The notes: generated by a model not told the origin, from the letters alone. Shown: positions 49,351 to 62,370, counted from the stretch's first letter. The stretch is 64,000 bases of DNA from Mycobacterium colombiense CECT 3035 (GCF_002105755.1 NZ_CP020821.1:1550001-1614000); one strand, 5' to 3'. Translations and numbers: made by a program.

Positions 49351-49541
49351 TGTCCGCCCTTTTGGACATACGCGCGAACGAAGTCCTCAGCGTTCTCCTC
49401 GAGGACGTCGTCGATCTCGTCGAGCAGATCGTCGGTGTCCTCGGCTAGCTTCTCCCGGCGCTCTTGGCCCGCGGCGGTGCTGCTGGCGACGTCGTCTTCG
49501 TCGTCGCCACCACCGCCACGCTTGGTCTGCTCCTGAGCCAT
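49347..49541 (-). CDS. pup: Prokaryotic ubiquitin-like protein Pup
   Basis: A 64-residue intrinsically disordered tag. It ends in GGQ, so Dop must deamidate the C-terminal glutamine to glutamate before PafA can ligate it. The C-terminal half ([27 protein letters not shown] region, residues about 38-64) is the helix that binds the Mpa coiled coil. First gene of pup-prcB-prcA, 118 bases downstream of dop. Confidence 0.98.
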   Translation of the reverse strand: MAQEQTKRGGGGDDEDDVASSTAAGQERREKLAEDTDDLLDEIDDVLEENAEDFVRAYVQKGGQ

Positions 49542-49659
49542 CGCCGCCTCCTGCGTTGTGTGGGCCCTTTGAATGGCTTATGCACCGATCAAGCCACACT
49601 GCCCGTTGGTCTTTCCTAGCCTACCGGTCAACCCCGACGTTCCCGCGGTGAACGGGTAC

Positions 49660-51168
49660 CTAGCTGGTGAGTTGTTCCACCAGTTCGGCGGCGCTGTCCA
49701 CCGAGTCCAGCAGCGCCCCGACGTGCGCCTTGCTGCCGCGCAGCGGCTCCAGCGTCGGGATGCGGACCAGCGAGTCACCACCCAGATCGAAAATCACCGA
49801 GTCCCAGCTCGCCGCGGCGATGTCGGCGCCGAACCTGCGCAGGCATTCGCCGCGGAAGTACGCGCGGGTGTCCGTCGGCGGCTTGTCCACCGCCTCGAGC
49901 ACCTGGTGCTCGCTCACCAGGCGCTTCATCGAGCCGCGCGCCACCAGCCGGTTGTACAGGCCCTTGTCCAGCCGCACGTCGGAATATTGCAGGTCCACCA
50001 GGTGCAGCCGCGGCGCCGACCAGCTCAGGTTTTCGCGCTGCCGGAACCCTTCGAGCAGGCGCAGCTTGGCCGGCCAGTCCAGGATTTCCGCACATTCCAT
50101 CGGGTCGCGCTCGAGCTGGTCGAGCACGTGCGCCCAGGTTTCGACGATGTCGGACGCGCGCGGGTCGGGGTCCCGGCTGTCGACCAGTTTGGCCACCCGG
50201 TCGAGGTAAACCCGTTGCAGCGCAAGCGCGGTCAGCTCGCGACCGTCGGCCAGGGCCACGGCGGTGCGCAGCGACGGATCGCGGCTGATCGCGTGGACCG
50301 CATGCACCGGCCGCGCCAGCGCCAGGTCGCTCAGGTCGATGCCGTGCGCCGGGCCCTCTTCGATCAGGTCGAGCACCAGCGCGGTGGTGCCCAACTTCAG
50401 ATACGTGGACGTCTCGGCGAGGTTGGCGTCGCCGATGATGACGTGCAGCCGCCGGTAGCGGTCGGCGTCGGCGTGTGGTTCGTCGCGGGTGTTGATGATG
50501 CCGCGCTTGAGCGTGGTCTCCAGGCCGACCTCGACCTCGATGTAGTCCGAGCGCTGGGACAGCTGAAAGCCGGGCTCGTCACCGGAGGGCCCGATGCCGA
50601 CGCGGCCGGAACCGGTGACCACCTGCCGGGAGACCAGAAAGGGGGTCAGCCCGGCGATGATCGCCGAAAACGGCGTCTGCCGCGACATCAGGTAGTTCTC
50701 GTGCGACCCGTACGAGGCGCCCTTGCCGTCGACGTTGTTCTTGTAGAGCTGCAGTTTCGCGGCCCCGGGCACGCTGGCGACGTGGCGCGCGGCGGCCTCC
50801 ATCACGCGCTCGCCGGCTTTGTCCCAGATCACCGCGTCGAGCGGGTCCGTGCACTCGGGCGCGGAGTATTCGGGGTGCGCGTGGTCGACGTAGAGTCGCG
50901 CGCCGTTGGTCAAGATCATGTTCGCCGCGCCGACCTCGTCGGCATCGACCACCGGGGGCGGGCCGGCCGAGCGGCTCAGGTCGAAGCCGCGGGCGTCCCG
51001 CAACGGCGATTCCACCTCGTAGTCCCAGCGGGTGCGCTTGGCGCGCTGGATGCCCGCCGCGGCCGCATAAGCCAAAACCGCCTGCGTCGACGTGAGGATC
51101 GGGTTGGCCGTCGGGTCCGATGGCGATGAAATGCCGTATTCGACCTCCGTCCCGATGATTCGTTGCAT
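49660..51168 (-). CDS. dop: Pup deamidase/depupylase Dop
   Basis: A 502-residue homologue of PafA. It deamidates Pup-Gln and removes Pup from conjugates. Start [18 protein letters not shown] carries the catalytic acid; the Dop-specific loop follows ([15 protein letters not shown]), then [29 protein letters not shown] [11 protein letters not shown], and [16 protein letters not shown]. Length matches M. tuberculosis Rv2112c. Start at 51168; just upstream lie two 36-base direct repeats. Confidence 0.97.
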   Translation of the reverse strand: MQRIIGTEVEYGISSPSDPTANPILTSTQAVLAYAAAAGIQRAKRTRWDYEVESPLRDARGFDLSRSAGPPPVVDADEVGAANMILTNGARLYVDHAHPEYSAPECTDPLDAVIWDKAGERVMEAAARHVASVPGAAKLQLYKNNVDGKGASYGSHENYLMSRQTPFSAIIAGLTPFLVSRQVVTGSGRVGIGPSGDEPGFQLSQRSDYIEVEVGLETTLKRGIINTRDEPHADADRYRRLHVIIGDANLAETSTYLKLGTTALVLDLIEEGPAHGIDLSDLALARPVHAVHAISRDPSLRTAVALADGRELTALALQRVYLDRVAKLVDSRDPDPRASDIVETWAHVLDQLERDPMECAEILDWPAKLRLLEGFRQRENLSWSAPRLHLVDLQYSDVRLDKGLYNRLVARGSMKRLVSEHQVLEAVDKPPTDTRAYFRGECLRRFGADIAAASWDSVIFDLGGDSLVRIPTLEPLRGSKAHVGALLDSVDSAAELVEQLTS

Positions 51169-51181
51169 GGCCTAAGCGTAG

Positions 51182-51275
51182 GCCGGGTGACGAAGCGGCC
51201 CGCGCGGCGGGGCGCGGAGAAGCCGGCCAATCACGTCGAGCCGGGTGACGAAGCGGCCCGCGCGGCGGGGCGCGG
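51182..51275. repeat. Pair of 36-base direct repeats upstream of dop
   Basis: Identical 36-base copies at 51182-51217 and 51240-51275, each beginning GCCGGGTGACGAAGCGG and ending GGGGCGCGG, separated by 22 bases. They lie between the divergent dop and Rv2113-like genes, starting only 14 bases before the dop ATG. They may be interspersed intergenic repeat units, or the repeat may be a tandem regulatory site. Identity is seen; function is unknown. Confidence 0.85.
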
Positions 51276-51377
51276 GAAAGCCGTTGCGCGGGCTCTCCGG
51301 TCTCGGGAAAACGCCGGCCCGGCAACCCGTCCGATAAGGGCAGCATGGGCGACGTGCCGGCCGTAGGGTGAGCCGGC

Positions 51378-52559
51378 ATGGAGCTACTTCGCGGCCGCGC
51401 TCCAAGCCGCCGCGCCGAGCCGAGCGCGGCGGCCGAAAGCTGGTTTTTGGAGCGCGGTTTGCCGTCCGTACTCACCCGGCGCGCGCGATGGCGGCGCCTC
51501 TGGACGCGGTCGGCGCCCATTCTTGCCGCGTACGCGGCGCTGCAGGCCTGCATCCTGGCGGTCTATCTGATCACCGGCGGCCACGACGTCGAGATCAGCG
51601 GCGAACCGACAACCTCGGAATTGGTCGTGCTGGCCCTGCTCGCGCTGGCGCTGCCGTTGATGGCCGTCGTCGGCTGGCTGGCCTCGCGATCGCGAAGCCG
51701 CGCGACACGCACCGCGACAGCGACGACGGCGGCGCTGGCGGTGGCGTGCAGTGGAATCGTGATGGGCGACGTCGTGCAGGAGGCCGTCGTCGTTGCCGCC
51801 GTCCTGATCCTGACCGGCAGCGGCATCGGATCGGTCGTGGGCTGGGCCGTACGCATGATGCTGTCGCACCTTGCGACCGTGGGCGCCTTGGCCGTTCGGG
51901 CCTTGCCGGTCGTGCTGCTGACCGCGTTGGTGTTCTTCAATACCTACGTCTGGTTGATGGCAGCGACCATCAGCGGCAACCGGCTGGCGCTGGCCATGGC
52001 GTTCCTGGTGACCATCGCCGCGGCGTTCGTCAGCTCGGCCACGCGCGAGCGCGTCAGGCCGATGCTGCAATCGGCGACCGTGCCGCACGACGAACCCGAA
52101 AAGCTCGCGGGCACACCGTTCGCCACGCTGCCCGGCGCCACCGGCGGCGCGCCGCTGACGAAGTCGGAGCGCCTCAATGTCGTTTTCGTCCTGGTCGTTT
52201 CGCAGCTGGCGCAGATCATCGTGGTGGCGGTGGTGACCGCCGCGATCTATTTGGTTCTGGGGCTCATCGTGCTCAGCCCGGAACTGCTCAACGAGTGGAC
52301 CCATACCTTCAAGAGCAGCGCGACGGTGCTCGGGTTCACGCTGCCGGTACCCGACTCACTGATCCACATGACGCTGTTCCTCGGCGCGCTCACGTTCATG
52401 TACCTCAGCGCCCGCGCGGCCGGCGATGCCGAATACCGGTCCACGTTCCTCGACCCGCTGATCGACGACCTGGACACGACTTTGGCGGCGCGCAATCGCT
52501 ACCACGGCGCCGCGGGGGCCGCCGTCCGTCGTGTTGACGGCGCCGACACCAGTGACTAA
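51378..52559 (+). CDS. Conserved integral membrane protein (Rv2113-like)
   Basis: A 393-residue membrane protein of unknown function. Hydrophobic helices at about 47-70 (SAPILAAYAALQACILAVYLITGG), 80-105, 115-150, 165-210 and 270-300 (VFVLVVSQLAQIIVVAVVTAAIYLVLG), plus one near 335. No catalytic motif is visible. Basic N terminus (ELLRGRAPSRRAEPS). It adjoins dop and is followed at 9 bases by the Rv2114-like gene, an order conserved with the M. tuberculosis proteasome locus. Confidence 0.88.
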   Translation: MELLRGRAPSRRAEPSAAAESWFLERGLPSVLTRRARWRRLWTRSAPILAAYAALQACILAVYLITGGHDVEISGEPTTSELVVLALLALALPLMAVVGWLASRSRSRATRTATATTAALAVACSGIVMGDVVQEAVVVAAVLILTGSGIGSVVGWAVRMMLSHLATVGALAVRALPVVLLTALVFFNTYVWLMAATISGNRLALAMAFLVTIAAAFVSSATRERVRPMLQSATVPHDEPEKLAGTPFATLPGATGGAPLTKSERLNVVFVLVVSQLAQIIVVAVVTAAIYLVLGLIVLSPELLNEWTHTFKSSATVLGFTLPVPDSLIHMTLFLGALTFMYLSARAAGDAEYRSTFLDPLIDDLDTTLAARNRYHGAAGAAVRRVDGADTSD

Positions 52560-52568
52560 TTTCACCCT

Positions 52569-53213
52569 GTGTCCGCCCCCGAATCCGACCATGCCGTCGG
52601 TAAGCACGCACTCGACCTGTCCGGGAAGCGCTACGGCGAGGTACTCCTGGTAACACCGGGAGAGGCGGGCCCGCAGGCAACGGTGTACAACAGCTTCCCG
52701 CTCAACGACTGCCCTCAAGAGCTGTGGTCGGCGCTGGACGCGCACGCCATCGCCACCGAACACGGGGCGGCCGCCGCCCTGCTCAACGGTCCCCGGTATT
52801 GGCTGATGAACGCCATCGAAAAGGAAGCCCGGGGGCCGCAGATCACGAAATCCTTTGGCGGGATCGAGATGATCCAGCAGGCGACCGTCCTGCTGTCGTC
52901 GATGAACCCGGCGCCCTACATCCCCAACACGGTCAACCGCCACACGGTGTTCGTCTTCAACGCCGGCCAGGAGGTGTACGAGCTCATCGATCCCCAGAGC
53001 CGGCACTGGATCATGCAGACCTGGAGCCAGGTCGCCGACGCCACCCTGTCGCGCGCCGACCTGCCGGGCCTTGCCGATCGTCTCGACCTGCCGGCGGGGT
53101 GGGCCTACCAACCGCGCGTGCTCACCGACGAATTACGCGTGGACACCACGCAGCGGCCGGCGCAGGTGCTGCAGGACAACCTGACCAACAGCTATTCGCT
53201 GGTGGCCGACTGA
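52569..53213 (+). CDS. Conserved protein of unknown function (Rv2114-like)
   Basis: A 214-residue soluble protein of a conserved actinobacterial family. It begins with a GTG at 52569. Notable stretches are GKRYGEVLLVTPGEAGPQATVYNSFPLNDCPQELW, LLNGPRYWLMNAIEKEA, VFVFNAGQEVYELIDPQSRHWIMQTWSQ and PAGWAYQPRVLTDELRVDT. No enzyme signature was recognised. Next to the Rv2113-like membrane protein and convergent with mpa, 19 bases apart. Confidence 0.87.
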   Translation: MSAPESDHAVGKHALDLSGKRYGEVLLVTPGEAGPQATVYNSFPLNDCPQELWSALDAHAIATEHGAAAALLNGPRYWLMNAIEKEARGPQITKSFGGIEMIQQATVLLSSMNPAPYIPNTVNRHTVFVFNAGQEVYELIDPQSRHWIMQTWSQVADATLSRADLPGLADRLDLPAGWAYQPRVLTDELRVDTTQRPAQVLQDNLTNSYSLVAD

Positions 53214-53232
53214 CCGCGGGCGATAACGAGCC

Positions 53233-55062
53233 CTACAGGTACTGACCCAGGTTGGATTCGGTGTCGATGGCGCGCGATGCGCTCGAGCTCTTGCCGGTGA
53301 CCAGGGTGCGGATGTAAACGATCCGCTCGCCCTTCTTGCCCGAAATCCGCGCCCAGTCATCGGGGTTGGTGGTGTTGGGCAGGTCCTCGTTCTCGGCGAA
53401 CTCGTCGACGATCGAGTCCAGCAGGTGCTGGATGCGCAGACCGGGCTGACCGGTCTCCAGCACCGACTTGATCGCGTTCTTCTTCGCGCGGTCGACGACG
53501 TTCTGGATCATCGCCCCGGAGTTGAAGTCCTTGAAGTACATGACTTCCTTGTCACCGTTGGCGTAGGTGACCTCCAGGAACCGGTTGTCGTCGATCTCGG
53601 CGTACATCCGGTCGACGACCTTTTCGATCATCGCCTTGATGCAGGCCGACCGGTCGCCGTCGAACTCGGCCAGGTCGTCGGCGTGCACCGGCAGCGACTC
53701 GGTGAGGTACTTCGAGAAGATGTCTTGCGCCGCTTCGGCATCCGGGCGCTCGATCTTGATCTTCACGTCGAGGCGTCCGGGGCGCAGGATGGCGGGGTCG
53801 ATCATGTCCTCACGGTTGGAGGCGCCGATCACGATGACGTTCTCCAGCCCCTCCACACCGTCGATCTCGCTGAGCAGCTGCGGCACCACGGTCGTCTCGA
53901 CGTCCGAGGACACGCCGGTGCCACGGGTGCGGAAGATGGAGTCCATCTCGTCGAAGAACACGATCACCGGTGTGCCCTCCGACGCCTTTTCACGGGCGCG
54001 CTGGAAGATCAGCCGGATGTGTCGCTCGGTCTCGCCGACGAACTTGTTGAGCAGCTCGGGACCCTTGATGTTCAAGAAGTAGGACTTGGCTTCGCGGGCA
54101 TCGTCCCCGCGGACCTCGGCCATCTTCTTGGCCAACGAGTTCGCGACCGCCTTCGCGATCAGCGTCTTGCCGCAACCGGGCGGGCCGTAGAGCAGCACAC
54201 CCTTGGGCGGGCGCAGCGCGTACTCGCGGTAGAGCTCCTTGTGCAGGAACGGCAGCTCGACGGCGTCGCGGATCTGCTCGATCTGGCGGGTCAGGCCGCC
54301 GATGTCCAGGTAGCTGACATCGGGCACCTCTTCCAGCACCAGATCCTCGACCTCGGCCTTGGGGATGCGCTCGAAGGCGTACCCGGCCTTGGTGTCGACC
54401 AGCAGCGAGTCACCTGGGCGCAGCCTCCGCGGGCGGGTGTCGTCGTTGAGGGCGTCGGGGTGGCCTTCGGGCAGGTCCTCGGCCACCAGCGGCTCGGCCA
54501 GCCACACGATGCGTTCCTCGTCGGCGTGCCCGACCACGAGGGCGCGGTGCCCGTCGGCCAGGAGTTCACGCAAGGTGGAAATCTCGCCGACCGATTCGTA
54601 CGTGCCGGCCTCGACGACGGTGAGGGCCTCGTTGAGGCGGACCGTCTGCCCCTTGCGCAGCAACGGGACTTCGATGTTCGGCGAGCAGGTCAGCCGCATC
54701 TTGCGACCGGAGGTGAACACGTCGACGGTGTCGTCGTCGTGGGTGGCGAGCAGGACGCCGTAACCGCTCGGCGGCTGCCCCAGCCGATCGACTTCCTCAC
54801 GCAGCGCCAGCAGTTGCTGGCGGGCCTCTTTGAGGGTCTCCATCAACTTGGAGTTCCGCGACGCAAGGGAGTCGATGCGCGCCTCCAGCTGATGCACGTC
54901 GCGCGTGGAGCGGGCGCCACCATGCGAGCCGGCGGCGTGCTCGAGTTGCTCGCGCAACATCGCCGCCTCGCGACGTAGTTGCTCCAACTCGGCCTCGTCG
55001 CCGCTGGACATGTCTGGTTCGTGGGGGTTTCCGAAAGCTTCAGAACGCTCTGAGCTACCCAT
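53233..55062 (-). CDS. mpa: Proteasome-associated ATPase Mpa
   Basis: A 609-residue AAA ATPase that binds Pup through its N-terminal coiled coil and unfolds tagged proteins into the 20S core. Coiled coil at about 20-95 ([22 protein letters not shown]), two OB folds at about 97-245, Walker A GPPGCGKT at 293-300, Walker [10 protein letters not shown], and the C-terminal GQYL motif that docks into PrcA. ATG at 55062 with AAAGGAG just upstream gives the M. tuberculosis length exactly. The frame is open further upstream but lacks signature. Confidence 0.98.
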   Translation of the reverse strand: MGSSERSEAFGNPHEPDMSSGDEAELEQLRREAAMLREQLEHAAGSHGGARSTRDVHQLEARIDSLASRNSKLMETLKEARQQLLALREEVDRLGQPPSGYGVLLATHDDDTVDVFTSGRKMRLTCSPNIEVPLLRKGQTVRLNEALTVVEAGTYESVGEISTLRELLADGHRALVVGHADEERIVWLAEPLVAEDLPEGHPDALNDDTRPRRLRPGDSLLVDTKAGYAFERIPKAEVEDLVLEEVPDVSYLDIGGLTRQIEQIRDAVELPFLHKELYREYALRPPKGVLLYGPPGCGKTLIAKAVANSLAKKMAEVRGDDAREAKSYFLNIKGPELLNKFVGETERHIRLIFQRAREKASEGTPVIVFFDEMDSIFRTRGTGVSSDVETTVVPQLLSEIDGVEGLENVIVIGASNREDMIDPAILRPGRLDVKIKIERPDAEAAQDIFSKYLTESLPVHADDLAEFDGDRSACIKAMIEKVVDRMYAEIDDNRFLEVTYANGDKEVMYFKDFNSGAMIQNVVDRAKKNAIKSVLETGQPGLRIQHLLDSIVDEFAENEDLPNTTNPDDWARISGKKGERIVYIRTLVTGKSSSASRAIDTESNLGQYL

Positions 55063-55380
55063 GTTGCGCTCCTTTCCCACACCGAATTGGCGCGGCGGAT
55101 ACTTCAAAGCTACCGGCGATCGCCGATTGATGTGTGTAGTCAAATACCCACGAAAAGTTAAGATTTTCGTCACGCTGGTAATCTCGGCCACTAATCGTGA
55201 TGATCGAAAGGGCCTTGGGAGGTGCCGGAGTGACCGCAAAAAGCCTCGCCACAGGCTCGGCTCGCGTCGCCGTCGTAGCCCCCACCGGCGGTGTGGCTTC
55301 CGTTGCACCCATCGGCCCGACCTTAGCGACACCCTTCCTCCGCGAAGCGGCCAGAGCCGCCTAGCCGGCCGACCGACTGG
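55063..55380. promoter_or_regulatory. Divergent promoter region between mpa and lppK, with an AT-rich dyad
   Basis: A gene-free 318 bases. The most AT-rich part (55130-55200) holds a 19-base imperfect dyad at 55151-55169 (arms CGAAAA and TTTTCG with a 7-base centre) and, on the mpa strand, a TTGACT at 55137-55142. These make it the probable mpa promoter/operator. An 85-codon open frame (55055-55312) overlaps the mpa start and shows no homology I recognise, so I treat it as chance. Confidence 0.45.
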
Positions 55381-56069
55381 ATGCACCGGCCACTGTTAGT
55401 AGCGCTGAGCGCCGCCACCGCCGCGGCGGCGGTTGGGCTCGCGGCGTGTTCCTCGCCGCACCCGAGGAGCGATTCGTCGGCCGTCTCTTCGCTGCCGCCG
55501 GTCCCGTCGAGTCAGATTGCTGCGCCGCCCACGACTCCCCTGCCGCCCCCCGAGGCGCTCACCGACGTGCTCGCCCGGCTCGCCGACCCGAACGTTCCGG
55601 GCGCCAGCAAGGTGAGTCTGGTGGAAGGCGCGACGCCGGAGAGCGCGGCCAGCTTGGACAAGTTCACCAATGCCTTGCGCGACAACGGCTACCTGCCCAT
55701 GACTTTCAACGCGAACGACATCGCGTGGTCGGACAAGAACCCGTCGAACGTGAAAACCACCGTCGCCGTGCACACCGCCCAGGCCAACAACCCCAACTTC
55801 ACCTTCCCGATGGAGTTCGCTCCCTTCCAGGGCGGTTGGCAACTCTCCCGGCACACCGCCGAAATGCTGCTGGCCCTGGGGAAGTCGCCGACGACTCCGA
55901 CCTCGGAGCCACCGGCACCACCCCCGGCTCCGCCACCTCCGCCGCCCCCACCCGAACCCAGCCCGCCACCCGCGGCTCCCCCACCCGCACCACCGCCGCC
56001 GCCCGCGCCGGCCCCGAACCCGCTCCCGCTCCGGAGCCCGCCCCCGAGCAGCAAAACCCGCCGGGTTGA
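55381..56069 (+). CDS. lppK: Lipoprotein LppK, C-terminal end frameshifted
   Basis: An exported lipoprotein (Rv2116-like). Signal peptide with lipobox LAAC at about residue 23 ([14 protein letters not shown]). The folded part spans about 55-165 ([57 protein letters not shown]), and the tail is very proline-rich. As written, the frame leaves the proline tract at about 55970-56030 into Arg-rich sequence ending at 56217, overlapping the next gene. The neighbouring frame gives the natural tail [18 protein letters not shown] and stop at 56067-56069. One missing base in the C-rich tract explains this, so I give the repaired end. Confidence 0.8.
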
Positions 56070-56077
56070 TCCGCGGC

Positions 56078-56377
56078 ATGTGGATCGGCTGGCTCGAGTT
56101 CGACGTGTTGCTCGGCGACGTGCGGTCGCTGAAACAGAAGCGGTCGGTCATTCGTCCGGTCGTCGCCGAGTTGCAGCGCAAGTTCAGCGTGTCGGCGGCC
56201 GAGACGGGTTCGCATGAGCTGTATCGGCGGGCCGGCATCGGCGTCGCCACGGTGTCCGGCGACCGCGGTCACGCCGTCGACGTCCTGGACGCGGCCGAGC
56301 GGCTGGTGGCCGCGCATCCCGAGTTCGAGCTGCTGTCGGTGCGACGGTCCCTGGTGCGCAGCGAGGATCTCGCGTAG
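56078..56377 (+). CDS. DUF503 family protein (Rv2117-like)
   Basis: A 99-residue conserved protein. [33 protein letters not shown] is the hallmark DUF503 start, followed by [31 protein letters not shown]. It has a ferredoxin-like fold in related structures and unknown function. The ATG at 56078 fits Rv2117; an earlier TTG at 56066 exists. It begins 8 bases after the repaired lppK stop. Confidence 0.9.
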   Translation: MWIGWLEFDVLLGDVRSLKQKRSVIRPVVAELQRKFSVSAAETGSHELYRRAGIGVATVSGDRGHAVDVLDAAERLVAAHPEFELLSVRRSLVRSEDLA

Positions 56378-56424
56378 CCGGTGGTGGCGACCCGCTGCGC
56401 CCGGCGACGACCGCGTTGCGATCG

Positions 56425-58253
<1,829 letters not shown>

Positions 58254-58254
58254 G

Positions 58255-59636
58255 CTAGTCGAGCGGCGAAAGCTCCTGCAGCACCGTCGGAATCAGCTCG
58301 CTGACCGTGGGATGGATGTGCATGGTCCGCGACAGCGTGGTGTAGGGCGCCTTGGCCGACATGACGTCCAGGATGCCGTGGATCGCCTCGTCGCCGCCGA
58401 CCCCGAAGACGGCGGCCCCCAGGATCTCCTTGGTGTCGGCGTCAACGACGACCTTCATGAAGCCTTGCGTCTCACCCTTTTCCACCGCGCGGCCCACCCG
58501 GGTCATCGGCCGCTTGCCGACCAGCGCCTTACGGCCCGACGCGCGCACCTGATCGGCGGTCATCCCGGCCCGCCCCAGCGGCGGATCGATGTAGAGCGCG
58601 TAGGTGGTGATCCGGTCGCTGACGAGCCGTGGCGGCTCGCCAGAATCTGTGTCCAGCAGATTCGCGGCGACGATCTCGAAGTCGTTGTACGAGGTATGGG
58701 TGAACGCGCCCTTGCCGTTGCAGTCGCCCATCGCCCAGATGTGATCGACGCTGGTCTTGAGTTGGTCGTCGACCACGATGTAGCCCCCGGGGCCGGTCTG
58801 CACCCCGGCCGCTTCCAGGCCGAGGTCGTCGGTATTGGGTCGTCGCCCCACCGCCAGCAGCAGATGGCTCCCCCGACGGGGGCGGTGCCCTGCCGAGGGG
58901 TCAGCTCGAACCCGTTGCCGGTCTTGACTATTCGCACATCATCGGCGCCGACGATGACGTCGATGTCTTCGGCCCGCAGGATGTCTTCGATGGTGGCCGA
59001 GACGTCCTCGTCTTCGCGCGACGCCAGCCGCGGCCCCCGTTCGACGACGGTCACCCGGGCCCCGAACCGCCGGTACATCTGCGCGAACTCCAGCGCGATG
59101 TAGCCGCCCCCGACGATGACGAGATGCGTTGGCACGGTGTCGAGTTCCAAAATCGAGACGTTGGTGAGGAAGTCGACGTCGGGCAGGCCCGGGATGTCGG
59201 GCACCACCGCGCGCCCACCGACGTTGAGGAAGATGCGGTCGGCGCGCAGCACATCGTCGCCGACCCGCAGCGTGTGCGGATCGGCGAAGACCGCGTGACC
59301 GCGAAACACGGTGCAGCCGTTCATGCCCTCGAGCCAATCCTCGACGCCCTTGCGGTCGCCGAGCATGATCTCGTCCTTGCGGGCCTTGACCTTCGCCATG
59401 TCGACGCTCACCGGCCCGGTCGCGACGCCGTATTCGGTGCCCCGGCGCGCCAGGTGCGCGGCGTGCGCGGAAGCCACCAGCGTCTTGGTCGGGATGCATC
59501 CGTTGTTGACGCAGGTTCCGCCGATCAGCTTGCGCTCCACCACCGCGACGCGCTGCCCGGCCGCGGTCAGCCGGCCTGCCAGCGGCGGGCCGGCCTGCCC
59601 GGCCCCGACGATGATCGCATCGAAATGTTCTGTCAC
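58255..59636 (-). pseudogene. FAD-dependent pyridine nucleotide-disulfide reductase, frameshifted
   Basis: About 460 residues when repaired; a mercuric/dihydrolipoamide reductase-like flavoenzyme. FAD loop IIVGAGQAGPPLA, redox pair C42 and C47 in GGTCVNNGCIPTK, NAD loop VIVGGGYIALEFA, and the C-terminal His-Glu pair in MHIHPTVSELIP. The frame breaks at a C run (58870-58874, five bases); six would give PVGGSHLLLAVGRRPNTDDL and join the two open frames. The mercury-specific cysteine tail is absent, so the substrate is open. GTG start overlaps the DUF4126 stop. All catalytic residues survive, suggesting that the break is recent or an error. Confidence 0.83.
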
Positions 59637-60154
59637 TTAACCGCCGTCAGCAGGTACTCGGTCAAGACGTGACCCGTCGCCGCGAGGATGGCGAACCCGC
59701 CCAGGATCGCGACGGCGTCCTCCAGCAAGGCGATCGGCAGGTCCCTGCCGCCGGTCGCGGCGACCAGCCGTCTGCGCGCGTGGTAGCCGCCGAGGGTGCC
59801 CAGCACCGCACCGATGACGCCGGCGCCGAGCGCGGTGAACGTCCAGTGCGGCCACGCGCCCAGGGCCGCGCCCGCCAGCCCGCCCATGACGATGCGCGCC
59901 GCGAAGATCGGCGGCGCGGTGCGGGCCGGCGTCTTGGGCAGCTTGTCGTTGATCAGTTCGCCCACGGCGAGGACGGTGAAGACGATCACCGCGATGATGC
60001 TGGCCATCCAGCCCGCCCACGTGCCGTGCAGATCGATCCAGCCAAGGACCGCGGGATAGGCGGCCCAGGCGACCACGGCGGGCGCGGTCAGCGACCGCAG
60101 CCCGGCCACCACACCAATCAGTAGAGCCAGCAGGACAAGAAGTGCGTGTGTCAC
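59633..60154 (-). CDS. DUF4126 membrane protein (Rv2120c-like)
   Basis: A 173-residue integral membrane protein, function unknown. About five hydrophobic segments (LLVLLALLIGVVAGLRSLTAP, WMASIIAVIVFTVLAVGEL, ALEGAG-type ALGAGVIGAVLGTLGGY, AVAILGGFAILAATGHV). LRSLTAPAVVAWAA and NDKLPKTPARTAPP are family hallmarks. The GTG at 60154 has a near-perfect AGGAGGG six bases upstream. It lies upstream of the disulfide reductase and overlaps it by 4 bases. Confidence 0.9.
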   Translation of the reverse strand: MTHALLVLLALLIGVVAGLRSLTAPAVVAWAAYPAVLGWIDLHGTWAGWMASIIAVIVFTVLAVGELINDKLPKTPARTAPPIFAARIVMGGLAGAALGAWPHWTFTALGAGVIGAVLGTLGGYHARRRLVAATGGRDLPIALLEDAVAILGGFAILAATGHVLTEYLLTAVK

Positions 60155-60271
60155 GGAAGACCCTCCTGGGAGACGTACGCCGGCGACCGATGCAGGGACG
60201 GCCCACACGCCAACCCGGGCAGTCCCCCGTGGCGGACGCTAACACAGCCGCGGGTTTTGCACCGTGCCCAA

Positions 60272-61410
<1,139 letters not shown>

Positions 61411-61436
61411 GCGGCGGCGAGCAAAGTCACGGCGGT

Positions 61437-62065
61437 TTAGCCGCGGCCGGGTTCTGCGCCGCTTCCCCCGCCGAAACCGGCGAGCGTGATGCGCAGCGCT
61501 TCCTCCAACCGGACATGAAACGGTGAGCCCTGGGCCGTCTCCGAGGTCAACCACTCGCTGAGGACGAATTGGACGGTGGCCAAACTGGTGTGCACCAGCA
61601 GGGCCGGCCGAATGTCAAGTGCTGCATTGACATTCATCCGCTCCGCAACGTGCTGGATCAGGTTGCGGTGATCGGTTTCGCTCATCATCACGGACTTCCG
61701 CAGGAGGTGGGGGGCGGTCGCGACGGCGTGACCCCAGGTATCGAAGTTGCCTGCCGCACCGACCTCCCTCGCATGCGTGACGAACAGTTGGATCAACGCT
61801 TCGGCCGCAGACTCGTACGGCGGCCTGGTGCTGTAGGAACCCACGATCTCGGCGGCCGCCTCCCGGGCGGGATCGACCAGCAGGCCCTCCTTGGCGGGGC
61901 GTACCGGAAATACGTGCTGATGGAAACACCGGCGGCCGCGGCGATGTCCTCGGTGGTCACCGCCTCGAAGCCGCGTTCGGCGAACAGCCGGTGCGCGGTC
62001 CGCTGGATCTGGGAAAGCAGCTCAGCACGCCGTCGGTCCCGCAACGATATATTTGCTGAGGGCAT
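61437..62065 (-). pseudogene. TetR family regulator, frameshifted after the DNA-binding domain
   Basis: About 210 residues when repaired. The first frame from 62065 encodes the helix-turn-helix (RRRAELLSQIQRTAHRLFAERGFEAVTTEDIAAAAGVSISTYFRY), then degenerates; the next frame to 61437 carries KEGLLVDPAREAAAEIVGSYSTRPPYESAAEALIQLFV through [11 protein letters not shown]. The break is at about 61896-61905 next to a run of four G. One missing base joins them as YRPAKEGLLVDPAREA. It is divergent from the yrbE genes and probably regulates the mce operon via the palindrome at 62215-62242. Confidence 0.82.
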
Positions 62066-62137
62066 GCCATCACCTTCGTCAATCCGACATTGAAACCCCG
62101 CGGCGTCGTCCAGCGACGAACTCAGATGAGTGACTCT

Positions 62138-62172
62138 ACACTATTGAAAGTCGCTATCAAGTAGGCTAGTGT
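62138..62172. promoter_or_regulatory. Second, weaker dyad upstream of the TetR gene
   Basis: ACACTATT at 62138-62145 and TAGTGT at 62167-62172 are inverted half-sites of the same motif as the strong palindrome at 62215-62242, spaced 23 bases apart. Close to the TetR start (62065), they may serve autoregulation. Weak on its own; supported by the shared motif. Confidence 0.35.
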
Positions 62173-62214
62173 GATGCAGCGCACACCGATGAGCTGCGGA
62201 GTTCTCGCGCTTGT

Positions 62215-62242
62215 TGACACTATTTTAATAAGAATAGTGTCA
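62215..62242 (+). promoter_or_regulatory. Strong palindrome overlapping the mce operon promoter
   Basis: Perfect 10-base arms TGACACTATT (62215-62224) and AATAGTGTCA (62233-62242) around 8 AT bases. The left arm contains TTGACA (62214-62219), a consensus -35, and TAGTGT (62235-62240) could be the -10 with a short spacer, so a bound dimer would block transcription. It lies between the divergent TetR and yrbE genes, 128 bases before the yrbE ATG; the rest of 62066-62370 shows no gene. Confidence 0.65.
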
Positions 62243-62370
62243 GACGCCCGCTCGATGTCCTCCGCTCGGCACTCAGCGTTGAGGGGTGGGAAGAGGGCCG
62301 ATGAACGCGGTAGCTGGTACGCGATGACCTGTGCCATGGATTTGCTAGACGGACGGCAGGTCACGCCGCT

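Noticed and set aside
53425..54978. 517-codon open frame opposite mpa
   Set aside because: Antisense shadow; Mpa motifs are intact on the minus strand.
55055..55312. 85-codon open frame upstream of mpa
   Set aside because: It overlaps the mpa start and the AT-rich promoter, has no ribosome site and no recognisable sequence.
58255..59636. Mycothione reductase or mercuric reductase
   Set aside because: The N terminus and VNNGC motif differ from mycothione reductase as I remember it, and the mercury-binding C-terminal cysteines are missing.
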